The notes beneath the pieces are model-generated. The model did not search any database. It saw only the letters and a list, made by a program, of their open reading frames with translations, and had not been told where the DNA came from. A program made the position numbers and the translations under genes. From Planctomycetota bacterium (GTDB lineage Bacteria > Planctomycetota > Planctomycetia > Pirellulales > Lacipirellulaceae), in NCBI GenBank assembly GCA_029259945.1, contig JAJDEF010000032.1:18637-82636 (forward strand): a DNA stretch of 64,000 nt, written 5' to 3'. Below, one piece after another: positions 42,365 through 50,433 of this stretch. Within the stretch, counting starts at the first letter, position 1, and each line of letters opens with the position of its first letter.

Positions 42365-42378
42365 GTTGTATATGCAAC
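42365..42378. promoter_or_regulatory. MarR-type operator near the regulator gene
   Basis: GTTGTATATGCAAC, an imperfect palindrome differing by one base from the core of the perfect palindrome at 41556-41585. It lies about 105 nt upstream of the chosen MarR start. Confidence 0.6.
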
Positions 42379-42449
42379 ACGAAGGCGAGTCAAGCATTTT
42401 GGTCAACTTATTTTGCTTCTTCGCGAAAAAGAGTTTGTGGGGAGGGAAT

Positions 42450-42475
42450 AAAAAGCACAGATAAACACCTATCGA
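42450..42475 (+). repeat. Decameric CACAGAT-type repeat, degenerate copy
   Basis: Units GCACAGATAA, ACACCTATCG and ACGCGGATAT, the same ten-base period as the copies at 14.4-14.6 kb. Confidence 0.5.
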
Positions 42476-42557
42476 CGCGGATATTCTGAAGCGTAGCGGC
42501 TATTGGCTGTTTGATGGGTGGATTTTGAACTTGCGTGAACATCGGACGAAAGCCCTT

Positions 42558-42660
42558 CGCCCACGGGCTAGTCATTCTGAAAACAGCCGTGGGCGCTAGC
42601 GGTGGTTTTCTTTCTTGCAAAAATGCAGGGAGAACCGGGGCTAGCGCCTTTCGGCTGATG
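42558..42660. repeat. Inverted CAGCCG-N3-GGCGCTAGC elements
   Basis: One copy reads CAGCCGTGGGCGCTAGCGG (from 42584) on the plus strand. A second reads CAGCCGAAAGGCGCTAGCCC on the minus strand (42638-42657). The left part, CGCCCACGGGCT (42558-42569), also pairs with AGCCGTGGGCG (42585-42595) as a hairpin. It looks like a palindromic dispersed repeat unit rather than a gene. Confidence 0.6.
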
Positions 42661-42787
42661 TGTCGATGAAACAGACTTTCTCTGTGTCCCCTGTGGTTTT
42701 ATTTAATGCGGTGTGACATTGCTGTTCTCTTGCATGCTTGATGCACTCAGCTTGATTTTTTTGAGAAAACTGATAAACTTATAGAAA

Positions 42788-42805
42788 CCTGGACGAAAGT
42801 CTGGG
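42788..42805 (+). ncRNA. GNRA-capped hairpin in possible leader
   Basis: CCTGGAC, loop GAAA, GTCTGGG: seven pairs, two of them G-T. It is followed by a second possible stem around GTGC-TGGGG-GCAC near 42830. It lies 357 nt before the repeat-protein gene. It may be part of a structured leader RNA; no known riboswitch class is matched. Confidence 0.3.
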
Positions 42806-43161
42806 GTTCTAAGTTCTAGGCCAGGTGCTGGGGGCACAGGTCATTCAAAGAACGGGCTGGAAAAATTGGGCTGGGTGACGGGGGGCAAAAGGGTCTTTCG
42901 GGGCGATTGGCTTTTTTGCAGAGGTTGCTACTCAATATGGCAAGGATAGTCGTTTCTAGGTGAGTCGTTGGTTAATTTTCGGCTAATTACTCGTTTTTTG
43001 GAATGGCTAAGCTAGGGAACAGAATTTTTCATTATTGCTTTGCGCTGGAGTTGCGCGCATTAGCAAAAGAAATGGTGTTTCACCTTGCGTGAGAGGTACG
43101 CGCTGAGTCAATCGCTAGGAATTTTTTTGGGGGCTATTACCGTGTACGGAGAACTTTTCCC

Positions 43162-44709
43162 ATGTCGAAATCGAAACGACGTCGCAAGAACAAAAATCGC
43201 GTGAATAGCAAACGAAGGGGGATGCGTTTTGAATCGTTGGAGTCGCGCACCCTACTGGCTGCCGACTTCGCAGCAGTCGATCTCCCGTTGGTGGATATCG
43301 ATCCTATAGCCCCGCCGATTTCGGTAGTGGTTGCTGAGGGAACTGAGAACAGCGACTTTATCTATGCCTTTGTCGATCCGAACGAGACGTTGCACGTCTT
43401 TGTCAACGGCGACGAAACGACCCACGATAGCAGCCAAATAGACGGGATTGTGGTCAACGCCAAGGATGGCAATGACATCGTTTGGATGGCTCCGAGTGTG
43501 GGGCAATGGACCCAAATCCATGGTGGCGAGGGGGCTGACATCCTCTTGGGCGGTAGCGGCAACGATACTATTCGTGGCGGCGCCGGCAACGACTGGATTA
43601 TGGGCATGGGTGGTAACGACCTGCTCCTCGGTGGCGCCGGCAATGACCGCATGTATGGACAACTTGGCAACGACGCCTTACTTGGCGGAGAAGGTAACGA
43701 TCAACTCCACGGCAATGCTGGCGACGACGCCATGGCGGGTGGCCAGGGAGACGATAATCTCTACGGCGGCAACGGCAACGATTGGCTGTTCGGCGATGCC
43801 ACGAACGGTGTTCCTGACAACTACTCGGGACTAGTCAATTACGCCCGTGAATACACCAACGTCAACCACGGAAACGACCATCTTGATGGTGGTGCCGGCA
43901 ACGACATCATGCTTGCAGGGAATGGGAACGACATCGCCTACGGTGGCGACGGGTCGGATATTATTCTCGGCGGGTGGGGTAACGATGGGATACGAGGTGG
44001 CGATGGAAGAGACTTTGTGCTTGGTGGACATGGAAGCGATCACCTCGACGGTGGTAATGGGAACGATCTGGTGATTGGTGACCCGCATGCGGCGGGTGGC
44101 GTGGATCCAGGTGATCCGCTAGAAGAACCTGACATCACTGGTGTCATTGAGCGAGACGGTCTGCTCGACGCTGATCCGATCTTCCGCAAGATCGACAGTT
44201 CAACGAATTCACCCGGCGCGGTGTTAGTCGCGGCAGTCGATGTGGTGTTTAGTTCCGATGATACGATCTACGGCGGTGCCGGCGACGACATTCTGCTTGG
44301 AATGGCTGGCAACGACCATATCTATGGCGGACTAGGCAACGATGCTATCCATGGCGGTGTTGGTAACGACTACTTGTTTGGTGGTGCCGGCAACGATTTG
44401 ATCGTAGGGGCTGCCGGGAACGACTGGATCGACGGCGGTGTTGGCAACGATCGCTTATTCGGTGGTCGTGGACGGGATTACCTTTTCGGCAGGGCTGGCA
44501 ACGACCAGATCCGCGGCGGATCGGGAAATGACCTCCTACTCGGTGGCGTCGGTGACGACTCACTGCATGGCGGTTCTGGCAACGACCTTCTCGTCGGTGG
44601 TCTGGGTGCCGATAAGATTTTGGCCCTGGATGGTGAAATCGATTTTCTCGTGGTCGACGCCGACGATGAGATCGAAGCGGACGATGAAGATGTGATTTTT
44701 AATGTTTAA
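43162..44709 (+). CDS. Secreted calcium-binding repeat protein with LEPR-XLL N-terminus
   Basis: A 515-aa protein with a very basic N-terminal tail (SKRRRKNKN) and MRFESLESRTLLAAD, the planctomycete LEPR-XLL motif found at the start of large exported proteins. From about residue 115 it has about thirty RTX/hemolysin-type nonapeptides of the form GGxGNDxLx (e.g. GGSGNDTIR, GGAGNDWIM), in two blocks split near 215-235 and 310-370. These form Ca2+-binding beta-rolls. No protease, lipase or other catalytic domain is present, so a structural or adhesive surface role is likely. No type I secretion genes adjoin it. Confidence 0.88.
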   Translation: MSKSKRRRKNKNRVNSKRRGMRFESLESRTLLAADFAAVDLPLVDIDPIAPPISVVVAEGTENSDFIYAFVDPNETLHVFVNGDETTHDSSQIDGIVVNAKDGNDIVWMAPSVGQWTQIHGGEGADILLGGSGNDTIRGGAGNDWIMGMGGNDLLLGGAGNDRMYGQLGNDALLGGEGNDQLHGNAGDDAMAGGQGDDNLYGGNGNDWLFGDATNGVPDNYSGLVNYAREYTNVNHGNDHLDGGAGNDIMLAGNGNDIAYGGDGSDIILGGWGNDGIRGGDGRDFVLGGHGSDHLDGGNGNDLVIGDPHAAGGVDPGDPLEEPDITGVIERDGLLDADPIFRKIDSSTNSPGAVLVAAVDVVFSSDDTIYGGAGDDILLGMAGNDHIYGGLGNDAIHGGVGNDYLFGGAGNDLIVGAAGNDWIDGGVGNDRLFGGRGRDYLFGRAGNDQIRGGSGNDLLLGGVGDDSLHGGSGNDLLVGGLGADKILALDGEIDFLVVDADDEIEADDEDVIFNV

Positions 44710-44741
44710 GGATGCGAAGACCTGAGCACTAAGTTGTGGCG

Positions 44742-44770
44742 TCCCGTCCCAAAACTACTTTGGGGCGGGA
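44742..44770. terminator. Hairpin between convergent genes, probable terminator
   Basis: TCCCGTCCCAAA (44742-44753) pairs with TTTGGGGCGGGA (44759-44770) around a 5-nt loop, 12 pairs with one G-T. It lies between the convergent stops at 44709 and 44794. No long T-run follows on either strand. Confidence 0.5.
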
Positions 44771-44793
44771 GGTCGCACTTGTGTCGAGTCGGG

Positions 44794-45273
44794 CTACTCT
44801 TCGAAGCGAAGCTCTAGGATTTCGAAGCGATTGGTGCCGGCGGGGACTTCGATTTCTACTTTGTCGCCTACTTTTTTGCCGAGCAAGCCTCGAGCGATCG
44901 GACTGGTGATGAGAATTTTCCCGACGTCGTAGTCTTCTTCGCCAGCGCCGACGAGCGTAAATTCTTCGCTATCGCCAAAATCAAGATCCTTCACCACCAC
45001 AGTGACCCCGAATACGACTTGGTCTTTCGGGAGAGTTGCGGTATCGACGATGTCGGCACGGGCTAGCTTATCTCGAAGGAGATTAATTTTTGCTTGGAGC
45101 ATGCCTTGGCTTTCACGAGCACCGTGATACTCGGCGTTTTCGCTGAGATCGCCTTCGGCACGGGCAGCGGCGATTCGCTTTTCGATGACCGGCATTTGCT
45201 CGTTTTCCATGTCGTTTAACTCGACTTTAAGCTTGTCAAAGCCGGTACGGGTCATCGGAACGCGTTCAGACAT
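44794..45273 (-). CDS. greA: Transcription elongation factor GreA
   Basis: Rescues backtracked RNA polymerase by stimulating transcript cleavage. N-terminal coiled coil with [17 protein letters not shown] and the tip motif [18 protein letters not shown] (the two acidic residues that act in cleavage), then a C-terminal FKBP-like domain with [27 protein letters not shown] 45273 has GAGG seven nt upstream, better than the ATG at 45285. 159 aa. Confidence 0.95.
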   Translation of the reverse strand: MSERVPMTRTGFDKLKVELNDMENEQMPVIEKRIAAARAEGDLSENAEYHGARESQGMLQAKINLLRDKLARADIVDTATLPKDQVVFGVTVVVKDLDFGDSEEFTLVGAGEEDYDVGKILITSPIARGLLGKKVGDKVEIEVPAGTNRFEILELRFEE

Positions 45274-45330
45274 CGGAAACCTCACCTACAAAACCTACGG
45301 ATGCAGCAGTCATGCCGCACTACTCGGCAA

Positions 45331-45364
45331 ACCAAACAAAACGGGTCTCCCTTGCGGAAGACCC
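45331..45364 (-). terminator. Rho-independent terminator with GCAA tetraloop
   Basis: On the minus strand GGGTCTTCC, loop GCAA, GGGAGACCC (nine pairs, one T-G), then GTTTTGTTTGGTTT. It lies 70 nt downstream of the zinc-ribbon gene stop, between it and greA. GNRA loop plus T-rich tail make a convincing intrinsic terminator. Confidence 0.75.
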
Positions 45365-45433
45365 TAAACTAGTGGGCTATTATCTCACCGGAGGGCAACC
45401 ATGTAAAGGTCGGCCGCGGTTCGGCTGAAATCA

Positions 45434-46135
45434 TCATTCGCCGATATAAAGCAAACAGCCACAGGATTTACAGAAAACTGGCTTGGAGAGCAATAATTCG
45501 TTCTTCATGTTGAGCGTGATATTCACGCCGCATCCCAGGCAGACTTGGTCGTCCACGCCCGCCATTCCCTCGGCCCCTTTGCCGCGAATCACCCGTTGAT
45601 AATCGACCTTAAAGTCGGTGGGCAGTTCTTTTTCGGCATGGGTTAGCTCTCCCTCAAGACGCTCGATATCGCCTTGGATCACCTGCGACTCCTGTGTGAC
45701 TTTATCGCGGCATTTTGTAAGTTCGTCTTTTGCTACTTCAACGATCGACAGGGACTCAGAAACTTTTTTTTCTAATAGTTCGATTTTGTCGAAGGCTTCG
45801 AGGATCTCGTCGGCGAGCACGCTGCCCGCCATCTCGGCGGCTGCGATTTGCTCGAGCAGCGCTTGATACTCTTTATTGCTAGAACAGGCATTTAGCTTTC
45901 GCTTGAGGTCGTCGACTTTTTGTTCGCCCGACTTCAAATCGAGTTGCTTTTGGTCGGTGGCCATCTTCGTTTGTTTAACGTGCTCTTGTGCAGCGCTGAG
46001 GACGGTTTGTTGCTGGTCAACATTGGCCTCACGTGCCAGAACTTGCTTTGGGCCGCGGGCGAGGCGATCACGCAGATCGCTAAGCTGGCCGTGGATACGG
46101 TGAAGTTCTCGCAACACTTCGGTCGAAACCGCCAT
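45434..46135 (-). CDS. Coiled-coil protein with C-terminal zinc ribbon
   Basis: A 233-aa protein of the CT398/HP0958-like group: a long antiparallel coiled coil (about 5-175, including NACSSNKEYQALLEQI, the conserved tip segment) and a C4 zinc ribbon CLGCGVNITLNMKNEL ... FCKSCGCLLY. Relatives are linked to RNA or flagellar/RpoN functions in other phyla; here the role is unknown. ATG 46135 follows GGAGA with 5 nt spacing; the frame reaches 46168. It is followed by an intrinsic terminator before greA. Confidence 0.88.
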   Translation of the reverse strand: MAVSTEVLRELHRIHGQLSDLRDRLARGPKQVLAREANVDQQQTVLSAAQEHVKQTKMATDQKQLDLKSGEQKVDDLKRKLNACSSNKEYQALLEQIAAAEMAGSVLADEILEAFDKIELLEKKVSESLSIVEVAKDELTKCRDKVTQESQVIQGDIERLEGELTHAEKELPTDFKVDYQRVIRGKGAEGMAGVDDQVCLGCGVNITLNMKNELLLSKPVFCKSCGCLLYIGE

Positions 46136-46492
46136 GGATGTCTCCGAGTTTATATAAGGAACCCACAAAATCGCCTGTGGGTATCAAGGAATCGTGCTAC
46201 AGCCGAGTGGGCCCAGCCCCGCATTGTAGCGTCCCCAACCGAATGTCAGAAGGTGCTGAATAATCGCGGAATTGGATGTCTAGCCCTATATGGGCGTCGG
46301 CTAGATTGATTTAATTCTACACCTGAAGCCACTTCGGCTTTTCACGCCGACGCAGGATAGCGTTTTCGACCACATTATCGCAGGATGGTGTGCTCGCACC
46401 CATCTTTCGGTGCAGTTGATGGGTGAACCTATCGGTGGTAAGGGTACCTTAATGGGTATGATTGTTGTCAACAGAACCTCTGATCGTACTAC
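46136..46492. other. Intergenic region, nothing firm
   Basis: About 360 nt upstream of the zinc-ribbon gene. A small AAGCC-ACTTC-GGCTT stem with a short T-run lies near 46326-46344, too weak to call. No tRNA or other RNA gene was recognised. Confidence 0.45.
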
Positions 46493-46966
46493 TTACTCAT
46501 CCATGGGCATGAAGCTGCCGAACACGCAGAGCAGTCCAAAAACCAAGCCTGCGATGCCAATCGGCCAACCCCATAAAACTTGCAGCATCATTCCGATCCC
46601 CCGACGACGGCCAACGAATTCATAAGAGTCCAGTGCATGAGGAGTGAGAAAAGAGAAGACACCAATGGCTACAAAACCGAAACCTGCCAGAAGCCAACGC
46701 CAGTTCTTTTTTAGGTTCTCCGGACTCATCAAGGTTTCCTCGCCGTCTACATAGCTTTGCGAGACTCTTGCCTTGGCGGTTCTATTTCTGCTGGCTTTGG
46801 CAGCTTGATCGGCGAACATCCCGCGGCGTAATTCGATCTCTTGCCGCCGGCTCCGCACTTGTTTCAAGTTTGAAAGTACCTTTGGACCCCGCAGCAAAAC
46901 CCAACCTACCATGCAAAGGAGCAAGCCGCCTAGCACCCATTCTGGATTAACGAGAAGACTCTGCAC
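46493..46966 (-). CDS. Hypothetical membrane protein
   Basis: Unrecognised. From the GTG at 46966 (AGG seven nt upstream) it has 157 aa; the frame extends to a TTG at 47038 without a ribosome-binding site. Membrane segments: WVLGGLLLCMVGWVLLRG, then a basic cytoplasmic stretch (KVLSNLKQVRSRRQEIELRRG), WRWLLAGFGFVAIGVFSFL, and GWPIGIAGLVFGLLCVFGSF at the C-terminus. Probably three or four helices. No motif gives a function. Confidence 0.6.
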   Translation of the reverse strand: MQSLLVNPEWVLGGLLLCMVGWVLLRGPKVLSNLKQVRSRRQEIELRRGMFADQAAKASRNRTAKARVSQSYVDGEETLMSPENLKKNWRWLLAGFGFVAIGVFSFLTPHALDSYEFVGRRRGIGMMLQVLWGWPIGIAGLVFGLLCVFGSFMPMDE

Positions 46967-47062
46967 GCGATTGCCTAAGTTGTTATTAGTTGGGGATTTC
47001 CGAAACAGATCACTAAAGATTGTAACAAAATCGAACAATAGGTGCGACTTGGTGAAGAGTCC

Positions 47063-47287
47063 CTATTCGCTGTAGGCAGAAGAGTCGACAGAGCAAACGC
47101 AAACTGTTTCGTGAACTTGGTTAGACTCATTTATACCTCGAAACGGCCAGCGACGTCGCACCTCTGAGATCGCTTGTCTCAAAATGGCGCGAGCTTGAGG
47201 CTCGCAAAGAAAGTGCCGGCGGTGATGGGTGACTACCGTAAAAAAGAACGATCCTCCCGCTACATAAGCTCTGCGGTAGCTTGTCAT
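47063..47287 (-). pseudogene. Truncated REP-associated tyrosine transposase (RAYT)
   Basis: [20 protein letters not shown] and HRRHFL followed by a helix ending RRRWPF match the N-terminal start of Y1/RAYT (IS200-like) transposases. After about residue 48 (near 47143) the similarity stops and the frame runs into unrelated sequence. The HUH motif and catalytic Tyr are missing, so this is a relic. RAYTs act on palindromic REP elements, which are present elsewhere in the window. Confidence 0.75.
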
Positions 47288-47514
47288 GTTTGTCAGTCTA
47301 GGCCGTCGGAGATCGCGTTGCAACAACTCGCGAATCGATGGGCTGCCGCTTCGCTCTAGCCCATCTTACTTTTGCGAATCTGGCGGTACCCTCTATGCAG
47401 AAGACTGTTCATCGAGAGGGGGTAGGCAATAGAATCATTGACTGATAATACGGCAGCTGTGATGCTCGCTTTCGTGCCGCCCACCCCATACCATGAACTA
47501 TCCCGGGGAAATTG
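47288..47514. other. Region between RAYT relic and xylA
   Basis: About 230 nt. TACCCTCT (47387-47394) and AGAGGGGGTA (47415-47424) can pair with a two-base bulge, a possible REP-like remnant. Nothing else is recognised. Confidence 0.35.
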
Positions 47515-48825
47515 ATGACTGCTTTTCCTGATGTTGGCCGTATTCTTTTCGAAGGCCCTGCGAGCAAGAATCTGCTTGCGTTTCGTTATTATGATGCTGA
47601 TGAGATGGTCGAGGGCGCCGCGATGCGCGACCAGCTCAGGTTTAGTGTCGTTTATTGGCACACTTTTCGTGGGCAGGGCGCCGATCCCTTCGGACCGGGT
47701 ACTGCGTTACGGCCGTGGGATGATGGTAGTGAATCGATCGAAAACGCGAAGAACCGTGCCCGCGTCGCTTTTGAGTTTATCGAGAAGCTTGGCGCGCCGT
47801 TTTATACGTTTCACGACCGTGACGTTGCGCCAGAGGGAAGCAGCCTTGCTGAAACGAATAAGAATCTTGATGCGGTGGTCGACGTGCTGGAAGAAGAGCA
47901 ACAGCGCACGGGAATCAAACTCTTGTGGGGCACCGCCAATCTGTTTAGCAATCCGCGTTATATGCACGGTGCGGCGACGAGCCCCAATTGCGAGGCGTTT
48001 GCGTTTGCAGCGGCCCAGGTAAAGAAAGCGATCGAGGTGACTTATCGGTTGGGTGGCGAAGGCTACACCCTTTGGGGTGGGCGCGAGGGCTATCAAAATT
48101 TATGGAACACCGATATGGCGCGCGAGCTGGACCACTTGGCGCAATTTCTGCACATGGCGATCGACTATGCGAAGGAAATTGGTTTCACGGGGCAGTTTTA
48201 TATCGAGCCCAAACCAAAAGAGCCAACCAAGCATCAATACGACTCGGATGCTGCCGCTTGTTTGAACTTTTTGCGGCAGTACGATTTGCTCGATCACTTT
48301 AAGCTCAATCTAGAAACCAATCATGCGACGCTCGCTGGTCATACGATGCAGCACGAGTTGGAGGTGGCGGGGTCGACCGGTGCGTTGGGATCGATCGACG
48401 CCAACACAGGCGACTTGCTGTTGGGCTGGGACACCGATCAATTTCCGACCGATATTTATTTAACAACGCAATGTATGCTCTCGATTTTGAAGTATGGAGG
48501 CTTGAACCCTGGGGGCGTGAATTTTGATGCCAAGGTCCGACGCGAAAGTTTCGAGCCGATCGACCTGTTTTATGCACACATCGGCGCCATGGATGCCTTT
48601 GCCCGTGGGCTAAAGATTGCCGCCGATATTCGGGCCGATGGTCGGCTGCAAGAGCTGCTCGCCGAGCGATATTCCAGTTGGGATGACGGCCTGGGGGCTG
48701 AAATTACGGTAGGCAAACATGATTTTGCCTCGCTAGAGAAGATTATGCTCGACAAGGGCGAAGCCGAAGCCAACCGGAGCGGGCGGCAGGAAATGCTGGA
48801 GAATCTGATCAATACTTATCTTTAG
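47515..48825 (+). CDS. xylA: Xylose isomerase
   Basis: Metal-dependent TIM-barrel enzyme that interconverts D-xylose and D-xylulose. Catalytic His is in [13 protein letters not shown]; metal and substrate residues are in [39 protein letters not shown] and [14 protein letters not shown]. 436 aa, the long (class II) form. ATG 47515 follows GGGGAA; a TTG three nt upstream is in frame. No xylulokinase or transporter adjoins. A 20-bp hairpin starts 6 nt after the stop codon. Confidence 0.96.
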   Translation: MTAFPDVGRILFEGPASKNLLAFRYYDADEMVEGAAMRDQLRFSVVYWHTFRGQGADPFGPGTALRPWDDGSESIENAKNRARVAFEFIEKLGAPFYTFHDRDVAPEGSSLAETNKNLDAVVDVLEEEQQRTGIKLLWGTANLFSNPRYMHGAATSPNCEAFAFAAAQVKKAIEVTYRLGGEGYTLWGGREGYQNLWNTDMARELDHLAQFLHMAIDYAKEIGFTGQFYIEPKPKEPTKHQYDSDAAACLNFLRQYDLLDHFKLNLETNHATLAGHTMQHELEVAGSTGALGSIDANTGDLLLGWDTDQFPTDIYLTTQCMLSILKYGGLNPGGVNFDAKVRRESFEPIDLFYAHIGAMDAFARGLKIAADIRADGRLQELLAERYSSWDDGLGAEITVGKHDFASLEKIMLDKGEAEANRSGRQEMLENLINTYL

Positions 48826-48830
48826 AGTGT

Positions 48831-48880
48831 TGAGGCGCTGGGCGCGAGTTTTCGATTTCTAACTCGCGCCTAGCGCCTCA
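48831..48880 (+). terminator. Twenty-base-pair hairpin after xylA
   Basis: TGAGGCGCTGGGCGCGAGTT (48831-48850) pairs over its full length with 48861-48880, one G-T pair included, around a 10-nt loop. It begins just after the xylA stop. No T-run follows directly, so it is either a strong transcript-end hairpin or a palindromic repeat element that landed there. Confidence 0.55.
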
Positions 48881-49092
48881 CGACTCGACACTTTATTGTC
48901 GCGCTGGGCAGAGATTGTCAACCAGCTTTTGGAAACCGAGGCAAGCTGCGAAAGGGTTTCCTCGTTGGTAGCTTAGCTCGAGTAGGCAGACGCCAAGTGG
49001 TGAATGAGAATTGCTTAATCGCAGGGCCAGACAAGGGCGATTTAACGAGAACAGCTTCGACTATTCTCTATTCACTCTGCTAGGAACAGCCC

Positions 49093-49869
49093 GTGGCAAG
49101 TGCCGATCTTTCGCAACTGACTGCTATCATCCCCGCCTCGAATCGACAGAAATCGCTGACTCGCTTAGTGCGTAGTCTGCGAAAAGGCTATCCAGAGCTA
49201 CGCATTCTGGTCGCCGACGACAGCCAAGAGGCTTTGACATGCAAGCAAGCCGACTCCATTCGCTTGCCAGTGGGAATCGGTCGCAGCGCTGCATGCAACG
49301 CCCTGCTATCGCGGCTTCGGACGCCCTATTTTCTGCTTCTGGACGACCGTTGCGAGCTTGCTAAGGAAACTCGCCTCGAAGCTTTGCTTGATCTGGTGGC
49401 TGGTGACAAGCTCGACGTGGCGGCGGGCGATTTGCTTGGCTGCGAACGGCGATTCTGGTTTTTTGTTCGGCGGCGACCTGCGTCGGGGCATGGGACGTTT
49501 GAAATTGCCGGCGATCTGCTCGCCTTACACCGAGGCCATCGGACGGTGGGCGAAGGCTATGCATGGTGCGACATGGTGCCTAATTTCTTCGTGGCTCGTA
49601 CCGAAAAGGTGCGCGACTTGGGTGGCTGGGATCCCGAACTTAAAAACGATGAGCGGGAAGAATTTTTTATGCGGGGGCACCGTCAGGGTCTACGCGTGGG
49701 TCTTGCGTCAGAGGTGGTAGCGTTGCAATGGAACGACCGTAATGCTTCCAGCGATTTGGAGCGCCCCCCCTGCCTAAAAAATCTTGCAACGGCCAAGATG
49801 GGGTTGTCGCAGATGACCGATTTTGACGGGCAAGTGTTTAGGGCCCCCCGACGGGTGGCTGCTGCTTAG
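49093..49869 (+). CDS. Family 2 glycosyltransferase
   Basis: Cytoplasmic GT-A fold transferase of 258 aa. N-terminal LTAIIPASNRQKSLTRLVRSL, LRILVADDSQEA, and a DxD-like LLLDDRCELAKE. The C-terminal part has VPNFFVARTEKVRDLGGWDPELKNDEREEFFMRGHRQG, as in galactosyltransferase-like GT2 proteins. Start GTG 49093. No membrane helix. The acceptor is unknown and there is no polysaccharide cluster around it. Confidence 0.85.
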   Translation: MASADLSQLTAIIPASNRQKSLTRLVRSLRKGYPELRILVADDSQEALTCKQADSIRLPVGIGRSAACNALLSRLRTPYFLLLDDRCELAKETRLEALLDLVAGDKLDVAAGDLLGCERRFWFFVRRRPASGHGTFEIAGDLLALHRGHRTVGEGYAWCDMVPNFFVARTEKVRDLGGWDPELKNDEREEFFMRGHRQGLRVGLASEVVALQWNDRNASSDLERPPCLKNLATAKMGLSQMTDFDGQVFRAPRRVAAA

Positions 49870-49891
49870 CTGGGAAGGACGACCGGGGAAT

Positions 49892-49913
49892 CGGGCCAGG
49901 ATGGCCCAGCTAT
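49892..49913 (+). repeat. Hairpin-RGCTAT repeat, copy 3
   Basis: Stem GGGCCA / TGGCCC (6 bp), loop GGA, tail AGCTAT. It begins 22 nt after the glycosyltransferase stop. Confidence 0.75.
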
Positions 49914-50005
49914 GTGTTTTGTTGCTTGGTTGCAGCCGTAGAATGCGCTGGCGCTCTTATCTGAAGTTACAAAGCTGCTATTTTCTTTATTTTCCCTATT
50001 GCTTA

Positions 50006-50033
50006 TATCGTTATGTATCGATATACTTACATA
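50006..50033. promoter_or_regulatory. AT-rich inverted repeats, candidate ArsR operator
   Basis: Two overlapping inverted repeats: TATCG-N8-CGATA (50006-50023) and TATGTA-N10-TACATA (50012-50033), ending 19 nt before the ArsR-type start. Position and AT-rich dyad fit an ArsR/SmtB-family autoregulatory operator. Confidence 0.5.
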
Positions 50034-50052
50034 TAGAAAGGGCGACAAACGC

Positions 50053-50358
50053 ATGGCTGCTACCAAGAAAACCAAGCTGATGAGCATGAAATCGCTGGAA
50101 CAGGCGGCTGAGTGTTTGCGCACCCTGGCACACCCGCACCGGTTGCGAATGGTGCAGATGCTACTGCAGGACGACTACACGGTGGGCGAGCTGGCAGAAG
50201 CCTGTGAGATTTCGCCGCATATGGCGTCAGAACACCTTCGCAAGATGCAACATTGCGGTTTTATGGAGAGCAAGAAAGATGCGCAACGGCGTTATTACCA
50301 GGTCGTCGAGCCGCATCTGGCCAATATCCTAGGCTGTATCGAAAAACGGTTTGAGTAG
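50053..50358 (+). CDS. ArsR/SmtB-family transcriptional regulator
   Basis: Winged-helix repressor of 101 aa: LRTLAHPHRLRMVQMLLQDDYTVGELAEAC, then ISPHMASEHLRKMQHCGFMESKKDAQRRYYQV (recognition helix and wing). Four Cys (21, 51, 68, 95) are available; there is no classic arsenic or zinc site motif. Followed by a rhodanese and a CoA disulfide reductase with rhodanese domain, so it may sense sulfane sulfur through Cys pairs, like SqrR/BigR. ATG 50053 is taken because the homology begins there; the frame extends to 49999. Confidence 0.85.
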   Translation: MAATKKTKLMSMKSLEQAAECLRTLAHPHRLRMVQMLLQDDYTVGELAEACEISPHMASEHLRKMQHCGFMESKKDAQRRYYQVVEPHLANILGCIEKRFE

Positions 50359-50433
50359 CCGTTACGTTGTTTGCAAAGAAGCTGCTCCTGTTTCATTCAC
50401 ACACCAAATATTGTTTACCTAGAGGAGTTCGCC

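Larger units (their letters stand above)
42261..43161. other. Long non-coding region between MarR and repeat-protein genes
   Basis: About 900 nt with no gene. It holds the MarR operator (42365-42378), a degenerate decameric repeat (42450-42475), inverted CAGCCG-N3-GGCGCTAGC elements (42558-42660), another CACAGG/CACAGAG-type stretch near 42680-42705, and a GNRA-capped hairpin at 42788-42805. Confidence 0.6.

Noticed and set aside
42490..42510. GC-GTA-GC followed by GGCTAT as another member of the hairpin family
   Set aside because: The stem is only two to three pairs; it may be a decayed copy but cannot be supported.
43510..44640. Regular 27-nt periodic repeats resembling a repeat array
   Set aside because: They are in frame and encode the GGxGNDxLx nonapeptides of the calcium-binding protein; no spacers of constant repeat-spacer form, so not a CRISPR array.
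46326..46344. AAGCC-ACTTC-GGCTT stem with four T as a terminator
   Set aside because: It lies upstream of the minus-strand zinc-ribbon gene with no plus-strand gene ending before it; too weak to call.
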